Source of the DNA: Actinomycetota bacterium
Lineage (GTDB): Bacteria; Actinomycetota; Thermoleophilia; UBA2241
Direction of reading: 5' to 3'
Length of the DNA stretch: 14,964 nt
Assembly (NCBI GenBank): GCA_012719015.1
Contig: JAAYBE010000013.1
Coordinates: forward strand, 1-14,964
In this document: positions 7,178 to 14,964 of the stretch, piece after piece
Layout: the number at the start of each line of letters is the position of its first letter
Position numbering within the stretch: position 1 is the stretch's first letter
Made by a program: the position numbers and the translations under genes
Notes under the pieces: generated by a model
Database searches by the model: none
What the model was told of the DNA's origin: nothing
The model's input: the letters and a program-made list of their open reading frames with translations, nothing else

Positions 7178-7767
7178 CAGGCTCCGACCCCGGGCAGACG
7201 GATGACGCCGCGTGCGTTGAGGTAGTAGCGGACGCCGCTGTAGAGCGTGACACCCACCACGGCCGCGACGAGGACCCACTCGAGCGCCGTCGCCACGTCG
7301 GTCGACACGTGGATCCACCCCGCGATCGCGGCAGTCGGGAGCAGGACGTAGACGATGTAGACGATCTGCAGGACCGTCTTCAGCTTGCCGTACCGGTCGG
7401 CCGGGATCGATACGCCCTGGCTCGCGCCGACGATGCGCAGCACGCTCACGGCGACCTCGCGCACGATGATGACCGTGGCGACCCAGGCGGCCACACGGTC
7501 CTGGGCGACGAGCGCAATGAGCGCAGCCGCGATGAGGAGCTTGTCGGCCAGCGGATCGAGGAACTGGCCGAGCGTGGTGATCTGCTTGTTGCGTCTGGCG
7601 ACATAGCCGTCGAGTTTGTCGGTGGCGGCCGCGAGGATGAAGACGGCGGCCGCAGCGAGGTCCCTCCAGGGCTCCGGAAGACCTCCCAGCAGCACCACGA
7701 GGAATACCGGCACCAGCAGGATCCTGCTGACGGTGATGCTGTTGGCGAGGTTCATCTGGCGGCTCAC
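7177..7767 (-). CDS. pgsA: PgsA, CDP-diacylglycerol-glycerol-3-phosphate 3-phosphatidyltransferase
   Basis: An integral membrane enzyme that makes phosphatidylglycerol phosphate, the first step of PG and cardiolipin synthesis. The 196-residue protein carries the complete CDP-alcohol phosphotransferase signature: Asp53-Gly54, Ala57-Arg58, Gly67, Asp71 and Asp75 with the exact family spacing, and Asp50 just before. The N-terminal NLANSITVSRIL matches PgsA. About five or six hydrophobic helices are visible (for example 11-30, 38-50, 76-87, 92-110, 128-150 and 158-178). The start is GTG at 7767, overlapping the rimO stop by 4 nt (GTGA) after a G-rich stretch. ATG at 7755 is a possible alternative. 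Sister enzymes such as phosphatidylinositol phosphate synthase share the signature, but the N-terminus and the cinA-side context favour PgsA. Confidence 0.93.
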   Translation of the reverse strand: MSRQMNLANSITVSRILLVPVFLVVLLGGLPEPWRDLAAAAVFILAAATDKLDGYVARRNKQITTLGQFLDPLADKLLIAAALIALVAQDRVAAWVATVIIVREVAVSVLRIVGASQGVSIPADRYGKLKTVLQIVYIVYVLLPTAAIAGWIHVSTDVATALEWVLVAAVVGVTLYSGVRYYLNARGVIRLPGVGA

Positions 7768-9089
7768 GGCCCCCCCGATGCGACGGCCTCCACATCATAC
7801 CCGAGCGTGTCGCGCACCACGGCCGGGACGAGGTCGCCCCGGCGACAGGGTGCGCCGACGAGCGTCGTCCGTCCGTCGACGTCCGGTGCCTGCAGGGCGA
7901 TGCGGCCGACGGCGAGACCGCGGGCATCGGCCGTGCCGCGCTCGACCAGCACCTCCACCTCCGTGCCGCGGAGGGCCTTCCAGTAGCGGTCCGCCTCGCG
8001 GTCGAGAGCCTCCCCGAGGAGCGCTGCCCGCTCGAGCGCCACCTGTCGTGGCACGGCATCCGGCATGCCCACGGCGGCGGTGCCCTCCTGCTCGTCATAG
8101 ACGAAGACGCCGGCGACGGCGAGTCCCGCCTGTTCGATGAAGCCCATGAGTTCCTCGAAGTCCGCGTCGGTCTCGCCGGGGAACCCGGTGATGAAGGTGG
8201 AGCGCACGGCTGCGCCCGGCAGGACTGAGCGGACACGCTCCAGCAACTCGAGGTGCGCGGCCGCATCTCCCGAGCGCCTCATGCGCCGCAGGACGGCGCC
8301 TGAGGCGTGCTGGAGGGGGACGTCCACGTAAGGCACAGCGTACGTGGCCAAGGCCTCGAGAAGCTCGTCGGTCACGCCGTCGGGCTGAAGATACAGGAGG
8401 CGGAGCCAGGCGGGCGCGGACTCGAGTGAGGCGAGCTCGGCGAGCAGCCGGCGCATCCCGCCCCACCCGGCCTCCGTCCAGCGCGACGTGTCCTGGCCGA
8501 CGAGCACGAGCTCGCGTGCGCCTGCATCGAGGTGCGCCCGCGCCGCGCGCAGTATCCCGTCTGCGGACACGGCGTCGTACCCTCCTTTGATGAGCGGGAT
8601 GGCGCAGAAGGAGCAGCGCCGGTCGCAGCCGTCTGAGACCTTGATGTAGGCGCTGACCGGTCGTGGACGCCGCAGGCGGGGTGGAGCCGCACGAGTACTC
8701 CGTCGCAGAGAAGGCCCGCCGGCCGACCCGCCGTCGACCTCGCCGGCGAACCCGTGCACCGCGGCCAGCAAGGCCGTCGGGTCGAGGCCGCACCACACGT
8801 CCACCTCGGGGATCTCCCGCTCCAGCTCTTCCCGATAGCGCTCCACCAGGCAACCCACGGCGGCGATGCGGGCGCCGCGGGCGTGGGCGGCCTCGGCGGC
8901 ATCGAGGATGGCGGCGATGGACTCCTCCTTCGCCGCATCGATGAATCCACAGGTGTTCACGACGATGACGTCGGCGCTGCCTGCGGCCGCCGGGCGATGC
9001 CCGGCGGCGCTCAGGCGCGCCTCCAGCATGCCGGAGTCGGCCTCGTTCTTGGGGCAACCGAGAGTCTGGATGAAGAAGGTGCAGCCCAT
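7764..9089 (-). CDS. rimO: RimO, ribosomal protein S12 (Asp89) methylthiotransferase
   Basis: A radical SAM enzyme that adds a methylthio group to a conserved aspartate of ribosomal protein uS12. The 441-residue protein has the RimO signature LGCPKN (residues 10-15), which separates it from MiaB. The three N-terminal cluster cysteines are C12, C47 (NTCGF) and C80 (VGCLVE). The radical SAM cysteines are C155, C159 and C162 (GCDRRCSFC). FITGFPGET and a C-terminal TRAM domain (about 370-435) follow. An Arg/Ala-rich, probably flexible stretch (about 117-145) precedes the radical SAM core. The start is ATG at 9089, 29 nt after yajQ, without a strong ribosome binding site. The stop overlaps the pgsA start. 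It is a paralogue of miaB at the other end of the window. Confidence 0.96.
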   Translation of the reverse strand: MGCTFFIQTLGCPKNEADSGMLEARLSAAGHRPAAAGSADVIVVNTCGFIDAAKEESIAAILDAAEAAHARGARIAAVGCLVERYREELEREIPEVDVWCGLDPTALLAAVHGFAGEVDGGSAGGPSLRRSTRAAPPRLRRPRPVSAYIKVSDGCDRRCSFCAIPLIKGGYDAVSADGILRAARAHLDAGARELVLVGQDTSRWTEAGWGGMRRLLAELASLESAPAWLRLLYLQPDGVTDELLEALATYAVPYVDVPLQHASGAVLRRMRRSGDAAAHLELLERVRSVLPGAAVRSTFITGFPGETDADFEELMGFIEQAGLAVAGVFVYDEQEGTAAVGMPDAVPRQVALERAALLGEALDREADRYWKALRGTEVEVLVERGTADARGLAVGRIALQAPDVDGRTTLVGAPCRRGDLVPAVVRDTLGYDVEAVASGGP

Positions 9090-9118
9090 GGCGTCTCGGA
9101 CCGCGGGGGCGCGCCGGG

Positions 9119-9610
9119 TCAGCGGTAGTTGACGAACTGGACCGGGATGCCCCAGTCCTCGTCGCGGAGCGCGCCCATGGCGGCCTGGAGCTCGTCCTTG
9201 CTCGGCGAGAAGACACGCACTGTGTCGCCCTGGATCTGCACCTTGACCCTCTTGAACCGCTGCCGCAGCAGCTTGTTCATCGCCTTCGCCTTCTCCTCCG
9301 GGATGCCCTGTGCGATCGGCGCGCGCTGACGGACGGTGCCCCCCAGGGCCTCCTCGACCTTGCCGTACTGGACGGCCTTCAGCGGCACTTTGCGACGCAC
9401 GAGCTTCTCCTCGAGCACCTCGGCGACCTGCCGAAGCTTGCCCTCGTTGTCGGAGAGCAGGACGAGGGCGTCACCTTCGAGCGTGATCCTGCTCGCGCTC
9501 TTCTTGAAGTCGTAACGGGTCGCGATCTCCTTCTGCGCCATGTTGACGGCGTTGCGAACCTCGTTGAGGTCCGCGCGGGAGACCACGTCGAACGAGTGGT
9601 CTTTCGCCAT
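9119..9610 (-). CDS. yajQ: YajQ family nucleotide-binding protein
   Basis: A small two-domain protein of 163 residues, normal for the family. The N-terminus HSFDVVSRADLNEVRNAVNM (5-24), the segment RYDFKKSAS (32-40) and the C-terminal LRDEDWGIPVQFVNYR (148-163) are all typical. Some YajQ proteins bind cyclic di-GMP or other nucleotides and act as co-regulators. What this one binds cannot be read from sequence. The start is ATG at 9610, three bases after the rodZ-like stop, with a GGGGTGA stretch that serves as ribosome binding site and overlaps that stop codon. No odd features. Confidence 0.93.
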   Translation of the reverse strand: MAKDHSFDVVSRADLNEVRNAVNMAQKEIATRYDFKKSASRITLEGDALVLLSDNEGKLRQVAEVLEEKLVRRKVPLKAVQYGKVEEALGGTVRQRAPIAQGIPEEKAKAMNKLLRQRFKRVKVQIQGDTVRVFSPSKDELQAAMGALRDEDWGIPVQFVNYR

Positions 9611-9613
9611 GTC

Positions 9614-10390
9614 TCACCCCTGTACGTCGGGGCCCTGGACGACACGCCCCCGGATGATCTCCACGTTCCAGGGGCCGACATCGCTCTTGATCTTGATCGT
9701 CTTGCCCGCGGCCTCGAGCTCGATGTTGGCCGGCGCGCCGAGCGTCATCCAGATGTCTTTGCCCCTGAACTTCCTGAGGTCGCCCTTGCGGATGGTCCCG
9801 GTGAACAACGCGACGCCCTGGGCGTCGTCCCGCCTCACGTCGACCCAGCAGTCACCGCGCACGGCGCGGATCTTGACGAGGTCCTTCTGCCAGTCCGGGA
9901 CGCCGGTCTTGTCCGGCTCGGGCTTGGGCTTGGCCGACGTGCTGGGCGACGGGGACGGGCTCGTGATCCCCAGCGCGCCGGGCTGGGTGGTGGGCCCTCC
10001 GTCGCCGGAGCGGTTCATCAGGCCCAGGGCGTAGATGGCGCCCAGCACCACGAGGCACACGACCGCGATGAGCACGACGGTGTTGCGGCCACGGTGGCTG
10101 CGCGGTTTGCCGATCACCGACGCTCCGCCGAAGGGCTCATGATGCTCCTGGGAGGCGATCGTGGCGCGCGAGCGGAACTCCTCGATGATGACATCGGCGT
10201 CGAGCCCCAGGTACGTGGCGTAGGTGCGCAGGAAGCCCTTGACGTAGGTGACGCCGGGCATGACGTCCCAGTCCTCGTTCTCCATGGCCTGGACGTACTT
10301 GACCCGGACCTTGATGTCCTCCTCGACCTGCTGGAGCGTGAGGTTGCGGCGGACGCGGGCCTCGCGCAGCGTGCTCCCGATCTCAAACAC
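9614..10390 (-). CDS. RodZ-like protein: helix-turn-helix, one membrane helix, C-terminal DUF4115-like domain
   Basis: A 258-residue single-pass membrane protein. An N-terminal HTH domain (about 1-70, opening FEIGSTLREAR) with PGVTYVKGFLRTYA (45-58) is typical of RodZ-family proteins. A membrane helix lies at about 104-125, then a Pro/Ser/Thr/Lys-rich linker (about 131-165) outside the membrane, and a C-terminal beta-rich domain (about 170-258) resembling DUF4115. RodZ links MreB to the cell envelope in rod-shaped bacteria. Whether this organism has MreB cannot be told from the window, so the symbol is left empty. The start is GTG at 10390, chosen from the family N-terminus; GAGGAG upstream is about 13 nt away, rather far. 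A candidate promoter lies about 60 nt upstream. This is probably the first gene of the operon running to recX. Confidence 0.85.
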   Translation of the reverse strand: MFEIGSTLREARVRRNLTLQQVEEDIKVRVKYVQAMENEDWDVMPGVTYVKGFLRTYATYLGLDADVIIEEFRSRATIASQEHHEPFGGASVIGKPRSHRGRNTVVLIAVVCLVVLGAIYALGLMNRSGDGGPTTQPGALGITSPSPSPSTSAKPKPEPDKTGVPDWQKDLVKIRAVRGDCWVDVRRDDAQGVALFTGTIRKGDLRKFRGKDIWMTLGAPANIELEAAGKTIKIKSDVGPWNVEIIRGRVVQGPDVQG

Positions 10391-10446
10391 GGCGGATGCG
10401 GCACTCCTCGATGGCGGTCGGCGGTCGGCGTGTCACCCGAACGTAC

Positions 10447-10475
10447 AGTCTAGTAACGGCGTACGTCGAAGACAA
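10447..10475 (-). promoter_or_regulatory. Candidate SigA-type promoter for the rodZ-to-recX operon
   Basis: On the minus strand TTGTCT (10475-10470) and TAGACT (10452-10447) are 17 bp apart, in the 105-nt gap after ftsK. Transcription would begin near 10440 and give a leader of about 50 nt. The position before a tightly packed run of eight genes makes it a natural operon promoter. Each box matches the consensus at four of six bases. Confidence 0.5.
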
Positions 10476-10484
10476 ACGGGCGAT

Positions 10485-10508
10485 GACCGGACGGATCAGA
10501 CCGGACGG
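10485..10508. repeat. 10-bp direct repeat spanning the ftsK stop
   Basis: GACCGGACGG occurs at 10485-10494 and again at 10499-10508 (plus-strand reading), separated by ATCA. The pair spans the ftsK stop codon and lies just upstream of the candidate rodZ promoter. It could be a regulator site or a chance repeat in GC-rich sequence. Confidence 0.4.
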
Positions 10509-13012
10509 TCGTCGCCCGTCGACGGAGAGACGGACAGCTCCTCCACCGGCGCCGGTGCGGAGACCGTCGCCGGCGGGTCGTCGCCCGGGGCACCACCCTC
10601 GAGGCGGGCCAGCGTGGCGGGCAGGCCCGCCTCGTCGATGAGCACGGAGCGGGCCTTGCTGCCGTCGTACCCGGAGATGATGCCCATCTCCTCCATGATG
10701 TCGATGAGGCGTCCGGCCCGTGCGTAGCCGACGCGGAGGCGCCGCTGGAGCAGCGCGACGCTGGCGGCGCCGGTGTTGACGACCGTCCTGATGGCCTCGC
10801 CGAGCAGCTCGTCGCCACCGCCGGTCTGGCCCTGCGGCTCGGCGTCGGGTCCCGCGGGGTTCTCGAGCAGCTCCTCGTGATATGCCGGCTTGGCCTGCCG
10901 CCGCCAGTGGTGGGTGATGAGCTTCATCTCGGGGCTCGTCACCAGTGCGCCCTGCACGCGCAGCAGCCTGCTGCTGCCCATGGGGCTGAACAGCATGTCG
11001 CCCATGCCCAGCAGGCTCTCCGCTCCCCCCTGGTCCAGGATGATGCGCGAGTCAGTCTGCGAGCTCACCGCGAAGGCGATGCGCGAGGGGATGTTGGCCT
11101 TGATCATGCCGGTGACGACATCGGCAGAGGGTCGCTGCGTGGCCACCACGAGATGGATGCCGCAGCTGCGACCGAGCTGGCCGAGACGGATGACGGAGTC
11201 CTCGACCTCCGACGGGGCCACCATCATCAGGTCGGCCAGCTCGTCGATGATGACCATCGTGTACGGCATCGGCTCCTCGCCCGTGCGCCTCAGCTTCTTG
11301 TTGAGCGCGCGGATGTCCTGGCACCCGTTGCGCGAGAGGACATCGTAACGTCGGTCCATCTCGCGGCAGATGTTGTCGAGCACGTACGTGGCCTGCTTCA
11401 TGTTCGTCACGACGGGGGTCAGCAGGTGCGGCACGCCGTCGAAGTTGCTGAGCTCGACCTTCTTGGGGTCGATCATGATCATGCGCACCTCGTCCGGGGT
11501 GGCGCGGAGCAGGATCGAGGTGATGAGGGCGTTCAGGCAGCCGCTCTTGCCGGATCCGGTGGTGCCGGCGATGAGCAGGTGGACCATGCGCACGAGGTCG
11601 GCGAGCACGGCCTTGCCGGTGACGTCCTTGCCGAGCCAGAACGCCATCGGGGAGGCGTGCTGGGGGAAGAGACCGTGGATATCGCCGAGCGAGACGTAGC
11701 TGGCCTGGATGTTCGGCACCTCCACCCCGACGGCGGTCTTGCCCGGGATCGGCGCCAGGACGCGCACCTCAGTGGCGGCCAGCGCGTACTTGAGGTCGTC
11801 CTTGAGGTTGGCCACCTTGCCGACCTTGATCCCGGGCTCGAGCTGCAGTTCGTACCGCGTCACTCGCGGGCCCGAGACCGTGCCGATGACCTGCGCGGGG
11901 ATGTTGAAGCTGGCGAGGGTCGTGACGAGGCGTTCCGAGACGCGGGCGACGGCCTCCGACGACTCTCCGTCGTCCTGCGCGAGGCGTCTCAGGACGGCCG
12001 GGTCGGGCAGCGTCCAGTGGCGCTTCTCCGCCTCCGCGAACGCCAGCGCCACCTCGGCGTCGACGGGACGGTCGCCGCCGCCCGCCACTGCGGCTGCCAG
12101 CGAGAGCTGCACACCGTCGTCTCCGGCGGCGACCGGCTCCGGCCCGTCCGGCGACGGCGCAGGCTCACCGAAGATCTCCGGGGCCGCGGACGCACCGTCG
12201 ATCAGCTGCGACACGGTCGGAACCGGTCGTGCGAAGTTGAGTTCCATCGGCGGGACGGTGGTGCGCATGAGGTCGGAGGCATCCAGGGTGGGTGACTCGT
12301 CGGGCCCCGGGACAGGGGTGTCGATGGTCTCGCGGCGACGGGCGCCGAACGCTTCGGCCTGGTCGCGCGCCGCGCGCCGGGCCCTCGCGACCCCGGCGCG
12401 TGAGCGGGCCGCCCATTGATGCAGCGACGAGCCCGTGACCAGCAGGGCGCCCGTCACGATCAGAGCGACGACGAGCACGTCGACGCCGACGCGGCCCACG
12501 AACGGGCTCAGTACCGCCCACTGGAGCTCGCCCAGGATGCCGCCGTGCGAGCTCATGTACTCGTCGCGGAAGAGCGCGTGGACGCGCTCGCCGGCGAAGA
12601 GGCCGAAGGAGTCGGCCGCGGCGGCCAGCGCCACCCCGGCCACGACCGCCGCCACGCCCCAGCCGAGTCCGCGCCGTGAGCGATCCTCCGCGTCGACCAG
12701 CAGCAGGTAGGCGACGAGCCCGAGCAGGAGCGGCAGGCTGAACGCGAGGAGGCCGACCAACCAGTGGGCGCCGTCCTCGAGCCAGCGGCCCAGTGAACCG
12801 CCGTCCCATCCCAGGTACAGCACGAAGGCGAGGAACACGGCGAACGCAAGACATACGATGGCGCCGAGCTCCCGGCGGCGCCGAGAGGGAGGCGGTCCCT
12901 CTTCCGGAGGGGCCGCACGCGGCTTCGCGCGGTAGGTGGCGGACGGGCGACGACCCCCGCGCGGCGAGGCCGCCGCGCGCCGGCGGCCCTGTTTTGGGCG
13001 TGCTGCAGCCAT
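10496..13012 (-). CDS. ftsK: FtsK/SpoIIIE DNA translocase
   Basis: A septum-located DNA pump that moves chromosome ends into daughter cells. The 838-residue protein opens with a basic tail (1-48), followed by four membrane helices (about 49-68, 83-107, 115-140 and 176-195). An acidic, Pro/Ala-rich linker runs from about 205 to 335. The motor (about 340-715) has Walker A GTTGSGKS (483-490), Walker B VIIDE (587-591) and the MIDPKKVELS segment (513-522). The winged-helix gamma domain (about 735-797) has SVALLQRRLRVGYARAGRLID (751-771), which in relatives reads DNA polarity sequences. A tail of about 40 residues rich in Pro, Ser and acidic residues ends the protein. The start is ATG at 13012; no better start is in frame nearby and the ribosome binding site is weak. 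The gap from rnj is 53 nt and contains a small CCGCG/CGCGG hairpin (13048-13062) without a U-tract. Confidence 0.96.
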   Translation of the reverse strand: MAAARPKQGRRRAAASPRGGRRPSATYRAKPRAAPPEEGPPPSRRRRELGAIVCLAFAVFLAFVLYLGWDGGSLGRWLEDGAHWLVGLLAFSLPLLLGLVAYLLLVDAEDRSRRGLGWGVAAVVAGVALAAAADSFGLFAGERVHALFRDEYMSSHGGILGELQWAVLSPFVGRVGVDVLVVALIVTGALLVTGSSLHQWAARSRAGVARARRAARDQAEAFGARRRETIDTPVPGPDESPTLDASDLMRTTVPPMELNFARPVPTVSQLIDGASAAPEIFGEPAPSPDGPEPVAAGDDGVQLSLAAAVAGGGDRPVDAEVALAFAEAEKRHWTLPDPAVLRRLAQDDGESSEAVARVSERLVTTLASFNIPAQVIGTVSGPRVTRYELQLEPGIKVGKVANLKDDLKYALAATEVRVLAPIPGKTAVGVEVPNIQASYVSLGDIHGLFPQHASPMAFWLGKDVTGKAVLADLVRMVHLLIAGTTGSGKSGCLNALITSILLRATPDEVRMIMIDPKKVELSNFDGVPHLLTPVVTNMKQATYVLDNICREMDRRYDVLSRNGCQDIRALNKKLRRTGEEPMPYTMVIIDELADLMMVAPSEVEDSVIRLGQLGRSCGIHLVVATQRPSADVVTGMIKANIPSRIAFAVSSQTDSRIILDQGGAESLLGMGDMLFSPMGSSRLLRVQGALVTSPEMKLITHHWRRQAKPAYHEELLENPAGPDAEPQGQTGGGDELLGEAIRTVVNTGAASVALLQRRLRVGYARAGRLIDIMEEMGIISGYDGSKARSVLIDEAGLPATLARLEGGAPGDDPPATVSAPAPVEELSVSPSTGDDRPV

Positions 13013-13065
13013 AAGGCCGAGTTCGACGTCACACTGCGGAACCCTGTCCGCGAGAGGCGCGGTCG

Positions 13066-14727
13066 TCAGACCTCCACGACGACCGGCAGGATCAGCGGCC
13101 GGCGCCTGGTCCGGCGGAAGACCAGTTCGGAGAGGCACTGGTTGACGTCCTCGCGGATGAGCTTCTGTCCGGTGACGTGCTCCGCGCCGAGTTCGCCCAT
13201 CAGGTCCTCGAGTGCTGCACCGCACTCCGCGAGGACGTCCCTGAGCCGTTCGTCGTCGTGGAGGAAGCCGCGGGCCACGAGCTCCGGCGGCGCCACCGAG
13301 TCGCCGGTCTGCGCATCGACCGTGAGCACCGCGATGAGGATGCCGTCGGCGGCGAGCTGCTGGCGGTCGCGCAGCACGAGGCCCTCCTCGTCCCCGATCT
13401 CGAAGCCGTCCACGAAGACCATGCCGGTGGGCACCTTGTCGACCAGCTCGGCGTTGTCGGCGTCGATCTCCAGCACGTCGCCGTTCTCGAGGATGAAGAT
13501 GTCCTCCTCGGGGATGCCGGCGTCGCGGGCCAGGCGACGGTGGATGTGCTGGTGCCGGTACTCTCCGTGCACCGGCACGAAGTACTGCGGCCGCACGAGG
13601 TTGAGCATCATCCGCAGGTCCTCCTGCGAGGCGTGGCCGCTGACGTGTACGCCGCTCTCGCGTCCGTGGATCACGGTCGCACCCGACTTGAGCAGGCGGT
13701 TGACGGTGTTCATGACGCTCAGCTCGTTGCCCGGGATCGGCGTGGCGGAGATGACCACCGTGTCGCCTTCGTTGAGCCCGACCTGGGGGTGGTCGTCGAA
13801 CGCCATGCGTGTGAGCGCCGAAAGAGGCTCCCCCTGGCTGCCGGTCGTGAGGATGAGGATCTCCTCGGGGCGGTAGTCGTCGATCTCGGCGAGTCTGATC
13901 ATGGCCCCTTCCGGGACCTCGAGGATGCCGAGATTGCGCGCGATGTTGACGTTCTTCTGCATCGAACGCCCGCTGACGGCGAACCTCCGCCCGTGCAGGT
14001 GGGCGATCTGGATGGCTTGTTGCACGCGGTGGATGTGGGAGGCGAAGCAGGCGAGGATGACACGTCCGTCCGCCTCGGCGAAGATCTGATGGAACGCCTG
14101 GCCGACCGTGCTCTCGGAGGCCGTGGACCCCGGGCTGGTCGCGTTGGTGGAGTCGCCGAGCAGCGCGAGGACGCCCTGCTCACCGAGCCGCGCGAAGGCG
14201 TTGACGTCGGTGATGCGACCGTCGATGGGCGTGTGGTCGAACTTGTAGTCACCGGTGACGACGACGGCGCCGAGGTCGGTGCCCAGCACGACGGCGAGAG
14301 CGTCGGGCACGCTGTGGCTCACGGCGACGAACGAGAGATCGAACGGACCCAGGGCGAGCCGGGAGTGCTCGCTGACCTCGTTGGTCTCGACGGATCGGAT
14401 CAGACCGTGCTCGTCCAGCTTGCTCTTGACGAGGGCCAGGGTGAACCGGCTGCCGTACACAGGGCGGGTGAGCCGTCTGAGCACGAACGGCAGAGCTCCG
14501 ATGTGGTCCTCGTGGCCGTGCGTGAGGACGAAGGCGAGCACATCGTCCTCACGCTCCATCAGCCAGCGGGTGTCCGGGAGGATGAGATCGATGCCGAGCA
14601 TCTCGTCCCGGGGGAACGCGATGCCGCAGTCGACGACCACGATCTTGCCGCGGTACTCCACCGCGGTGAGGTTCTTGCCGATCTCGCCGAGACCCCCGAG
14701 CGGCGTGATGCGGACGGTGTCGGTCAC
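13066..14727 (-). CDS. rnj: RNase J, metallo-beta-lactamase/beta-CASP ribonuclease
   Basis: A 5'-to-3' exonuclease and endonuclease for mRNA decay and rRNA maturation. The 553-residue protein is of normal length. The metal site is HGHEDH (70-75), with His138 (VSHS), Asp160 (TGDYKFDHTP) and His387 (PVHGEYRH). The beta-CASP domain shows GDSTNA (191-196), GRSMQKN (253-259) and SGHAS (363-367). The C-terminal RNase J domain (about 450-553) includes QKLIREDVNQCLSELVFRRT. The start is GTG at 14727, with GGAGG (14742-14738) 10 nt upstream. It follows dapA after 36 nt, a gene pair common in Actinomycetota. Together with rny the window encodes two major RNA-decay nucleases. Confidence 0.97.
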   Translation of the reverse strand: MTDTVRITPLGGLGEIGKNLTAVEYRGKIVVVDCGIAFPRDEMLGIDLILPDTRWLMEREDDVLAFVLTHGHEDHIGALPFVLRRLTRPVYGSRFTLALVKSKLDEHGLIRSVETNEVSEHSRLALGPFDLSFVAVSHSVPDALAVVLGTDLGAVVVTGDYKFDHTPIDGRITDVNAFARLGEQGVLALLGDSTNATSPGSTASESTVGQAFHQIFAEADGRVILACFASHIHRVQQAIQIAHLHGRRFAVSGRSMQKNVNIARNLGILEVPEGAMIRLAEIDDYRPEEILILTTGSQGEPLSALTRMAFDDHPQVGLNEGDTVVISATPIPGNELSVMNTVNRLLKSGATVIHGRESGVHVSGHASQEDLRMMLNLVRPQYFVPVHGEYRHQHIHRRLARDAGIPEEDIFILENGDVLEIDADNAELVDKVPTGMVFVDGFEIGDEEGLVLRDRQQLAADGILIAVLTVDAQTGDSVAPPELVARGFLHDDERLRDVLAECGAALEDLMGELGAEHVTGQKLIREDVNQCLSELVFRRTRRRPLILPVVVEV

Positions 14728-14763
14728 GGCTGGTCGTCCTCCATGTCTCGCCGCCGCTCCCGG

Positions 14764-14964
14764 TCAGATCCGGAGCAGGCCGAGCCGACGGAGCTCCCTG
14801 GCTACCACGGCCTCTTCGTCCGGGGCGGCGGCCACGAGCGGGAGGCGCAGGCCTCCGACCTCGTGCCCCAGGAGGTTGAGGGCGGCTTTGACCGGTATGG
14901 GGTTGGCGGCGACGAACAGGGCCGCGTACAGGCCGTGGAGCATCGCGTCTTCGGCCCGCGCCGC
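14764..14964 (-). CDS. dapA: DapA, 4-hydroxy-tetrahydrodipicolinate synthase (C-terminal 66 residues, cut by window edge)
   Basis: Only the 3' end of the gene is present; the TGA stop is at 14766-14764. The visible 66 residues contain ANPIPVKAALNLLGHEVGGL, the characteristic C-terminal block of DapA, followed by RLPLVAA and a helical end finishing LRRLGLLRI. DapA condenses pyruvate with aspartate semialdehyde on the path to diaminopimelate and lysine. The active-site lysine and the barrel are outside the window, so a related aldolase of the same superfamily cannot be fully excluded. Position just before rnj supports DapA. Confidence 0.88.
   Translation of the reverse strand, partial: AARAEDAMLHGLYAALFVAANPIPVKAALNLLGHEVGGLRLPLVAAAPDEEAVVARELRRLGLLRI

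Noticed and set aside
5915..7225. A 436-codon plus-strand frame opposite cinA
   Set aside because: Same reason: it is antisense to a full-length CinA and shows no recognisable motif or ribosome binding site.
7178..8266. Long N-terminal extension of the CinA frame through pgsA into rimO
   Set aside because: It overlaps two well-supported genes in another frame. ATG 7177 begins the real CinA domain and overlaps the pgsA stop in the usual coupled way.
10877..12295. A 472-codon plus-strand frame opposite ftsK
   Set aside because: It is antisense to the FtsK linker and motor, with His/Asp/Arg-rich low-complexity translation and no family features.
13048..13062. CCGCG/CGCGG hairpin in the rnj-ftsK gap as a terminator
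   Set aside because: The stem is only 5 bp and no T-run follows on the minus strand.
14728..14748. A six-codon ORF (ATG at about 14745) overlapping the rnj start as a leader peptide
   Set aside because: It consists mostly of the rnj ribosome binding site and there is no independent evidence for translation.

Overview
The window is a gene-dense, very GC-rich stretch in which every gene I can support lies on the minus strand. The gene order is dapA (3' end only), rnj, ftsK, a rodZ-like gene, yajQ, rimO, pgsA, cinA, thpR, recA, recX, rny, miaB, then a LigB/MEMO-like gene cut by the left edge. This resembles the conserved actinobacterial dapA-rnj-ftsK-rimO-pgsA-cinA-recA-recX-miaB neighbourhood. 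GC-biased codons, frequent GTG and TTG starts, and the presence of both RNase Y and RNase J suggest a deep-branching actinomycete, for example Thermoleophilia-like. The class-level placement is inference. I see no mobile element, CRISPR array, tRNA, rRNA, intein or plus-strand gene, and no obvious sign of horizontal transfer.

Layout, read in the direction of transcription (right to left). The right edge holds the last 66 codons of dapA (lysine and cell-wall precursor synthesis), then rnj (RNase J) and ftsK (DNA translocase). A plausible SigA-type promoter in the ftsK-rodZ gap then begins a tightly packed run: rodZ-like, yajQ, rimO, pgsA, cinA, thpR, recA, recX. Junctions in this run are 4-nt overlaps (rimO/pgsA, cinA/thpR), a 1-nt overlap (pgsA/cinA), or gaps of 2 to 29 nt, so it is probably one operon. 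A second candidate promoter inside the end of thpR could give recA its own transcript.

The least ordinary part is the 293-nt gap between recX and rny. It holds a good SigA-like promoter whose -35 box overlaps the recX stop codon. About 200 nt of sequence follows that can fold into a long, fully nested rod-like RNA, and then a textbook rho-independent terminator that ends only 32 nt before the rny start codon. This is either an unannotated small RNA (a 6S-like shape is one possibility) or a structured leader or attenuator controlling RNase Y. It is the best candidate in the window for something undescribed.

After rny, a 51-nt gap containing a strong hairpin leads to miaB, and then to the LigB/MEMO-like gene, which has a good ribosome binding site before a TTG start. 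Functionally the window joins RNA turnover (RNase J, RNase Y, ThpR), tRNA and ribosome methylthiolation (MiaB, RimO), recombination (RecA, RecX), chromosome segregation (FtsK), cell shape and phospholipid synthesis (RodZ-like, PgsA), and NAD/nucleotide salvage (CinA). Apart from the RNA locus, the genes are conserved housekeeping genes.
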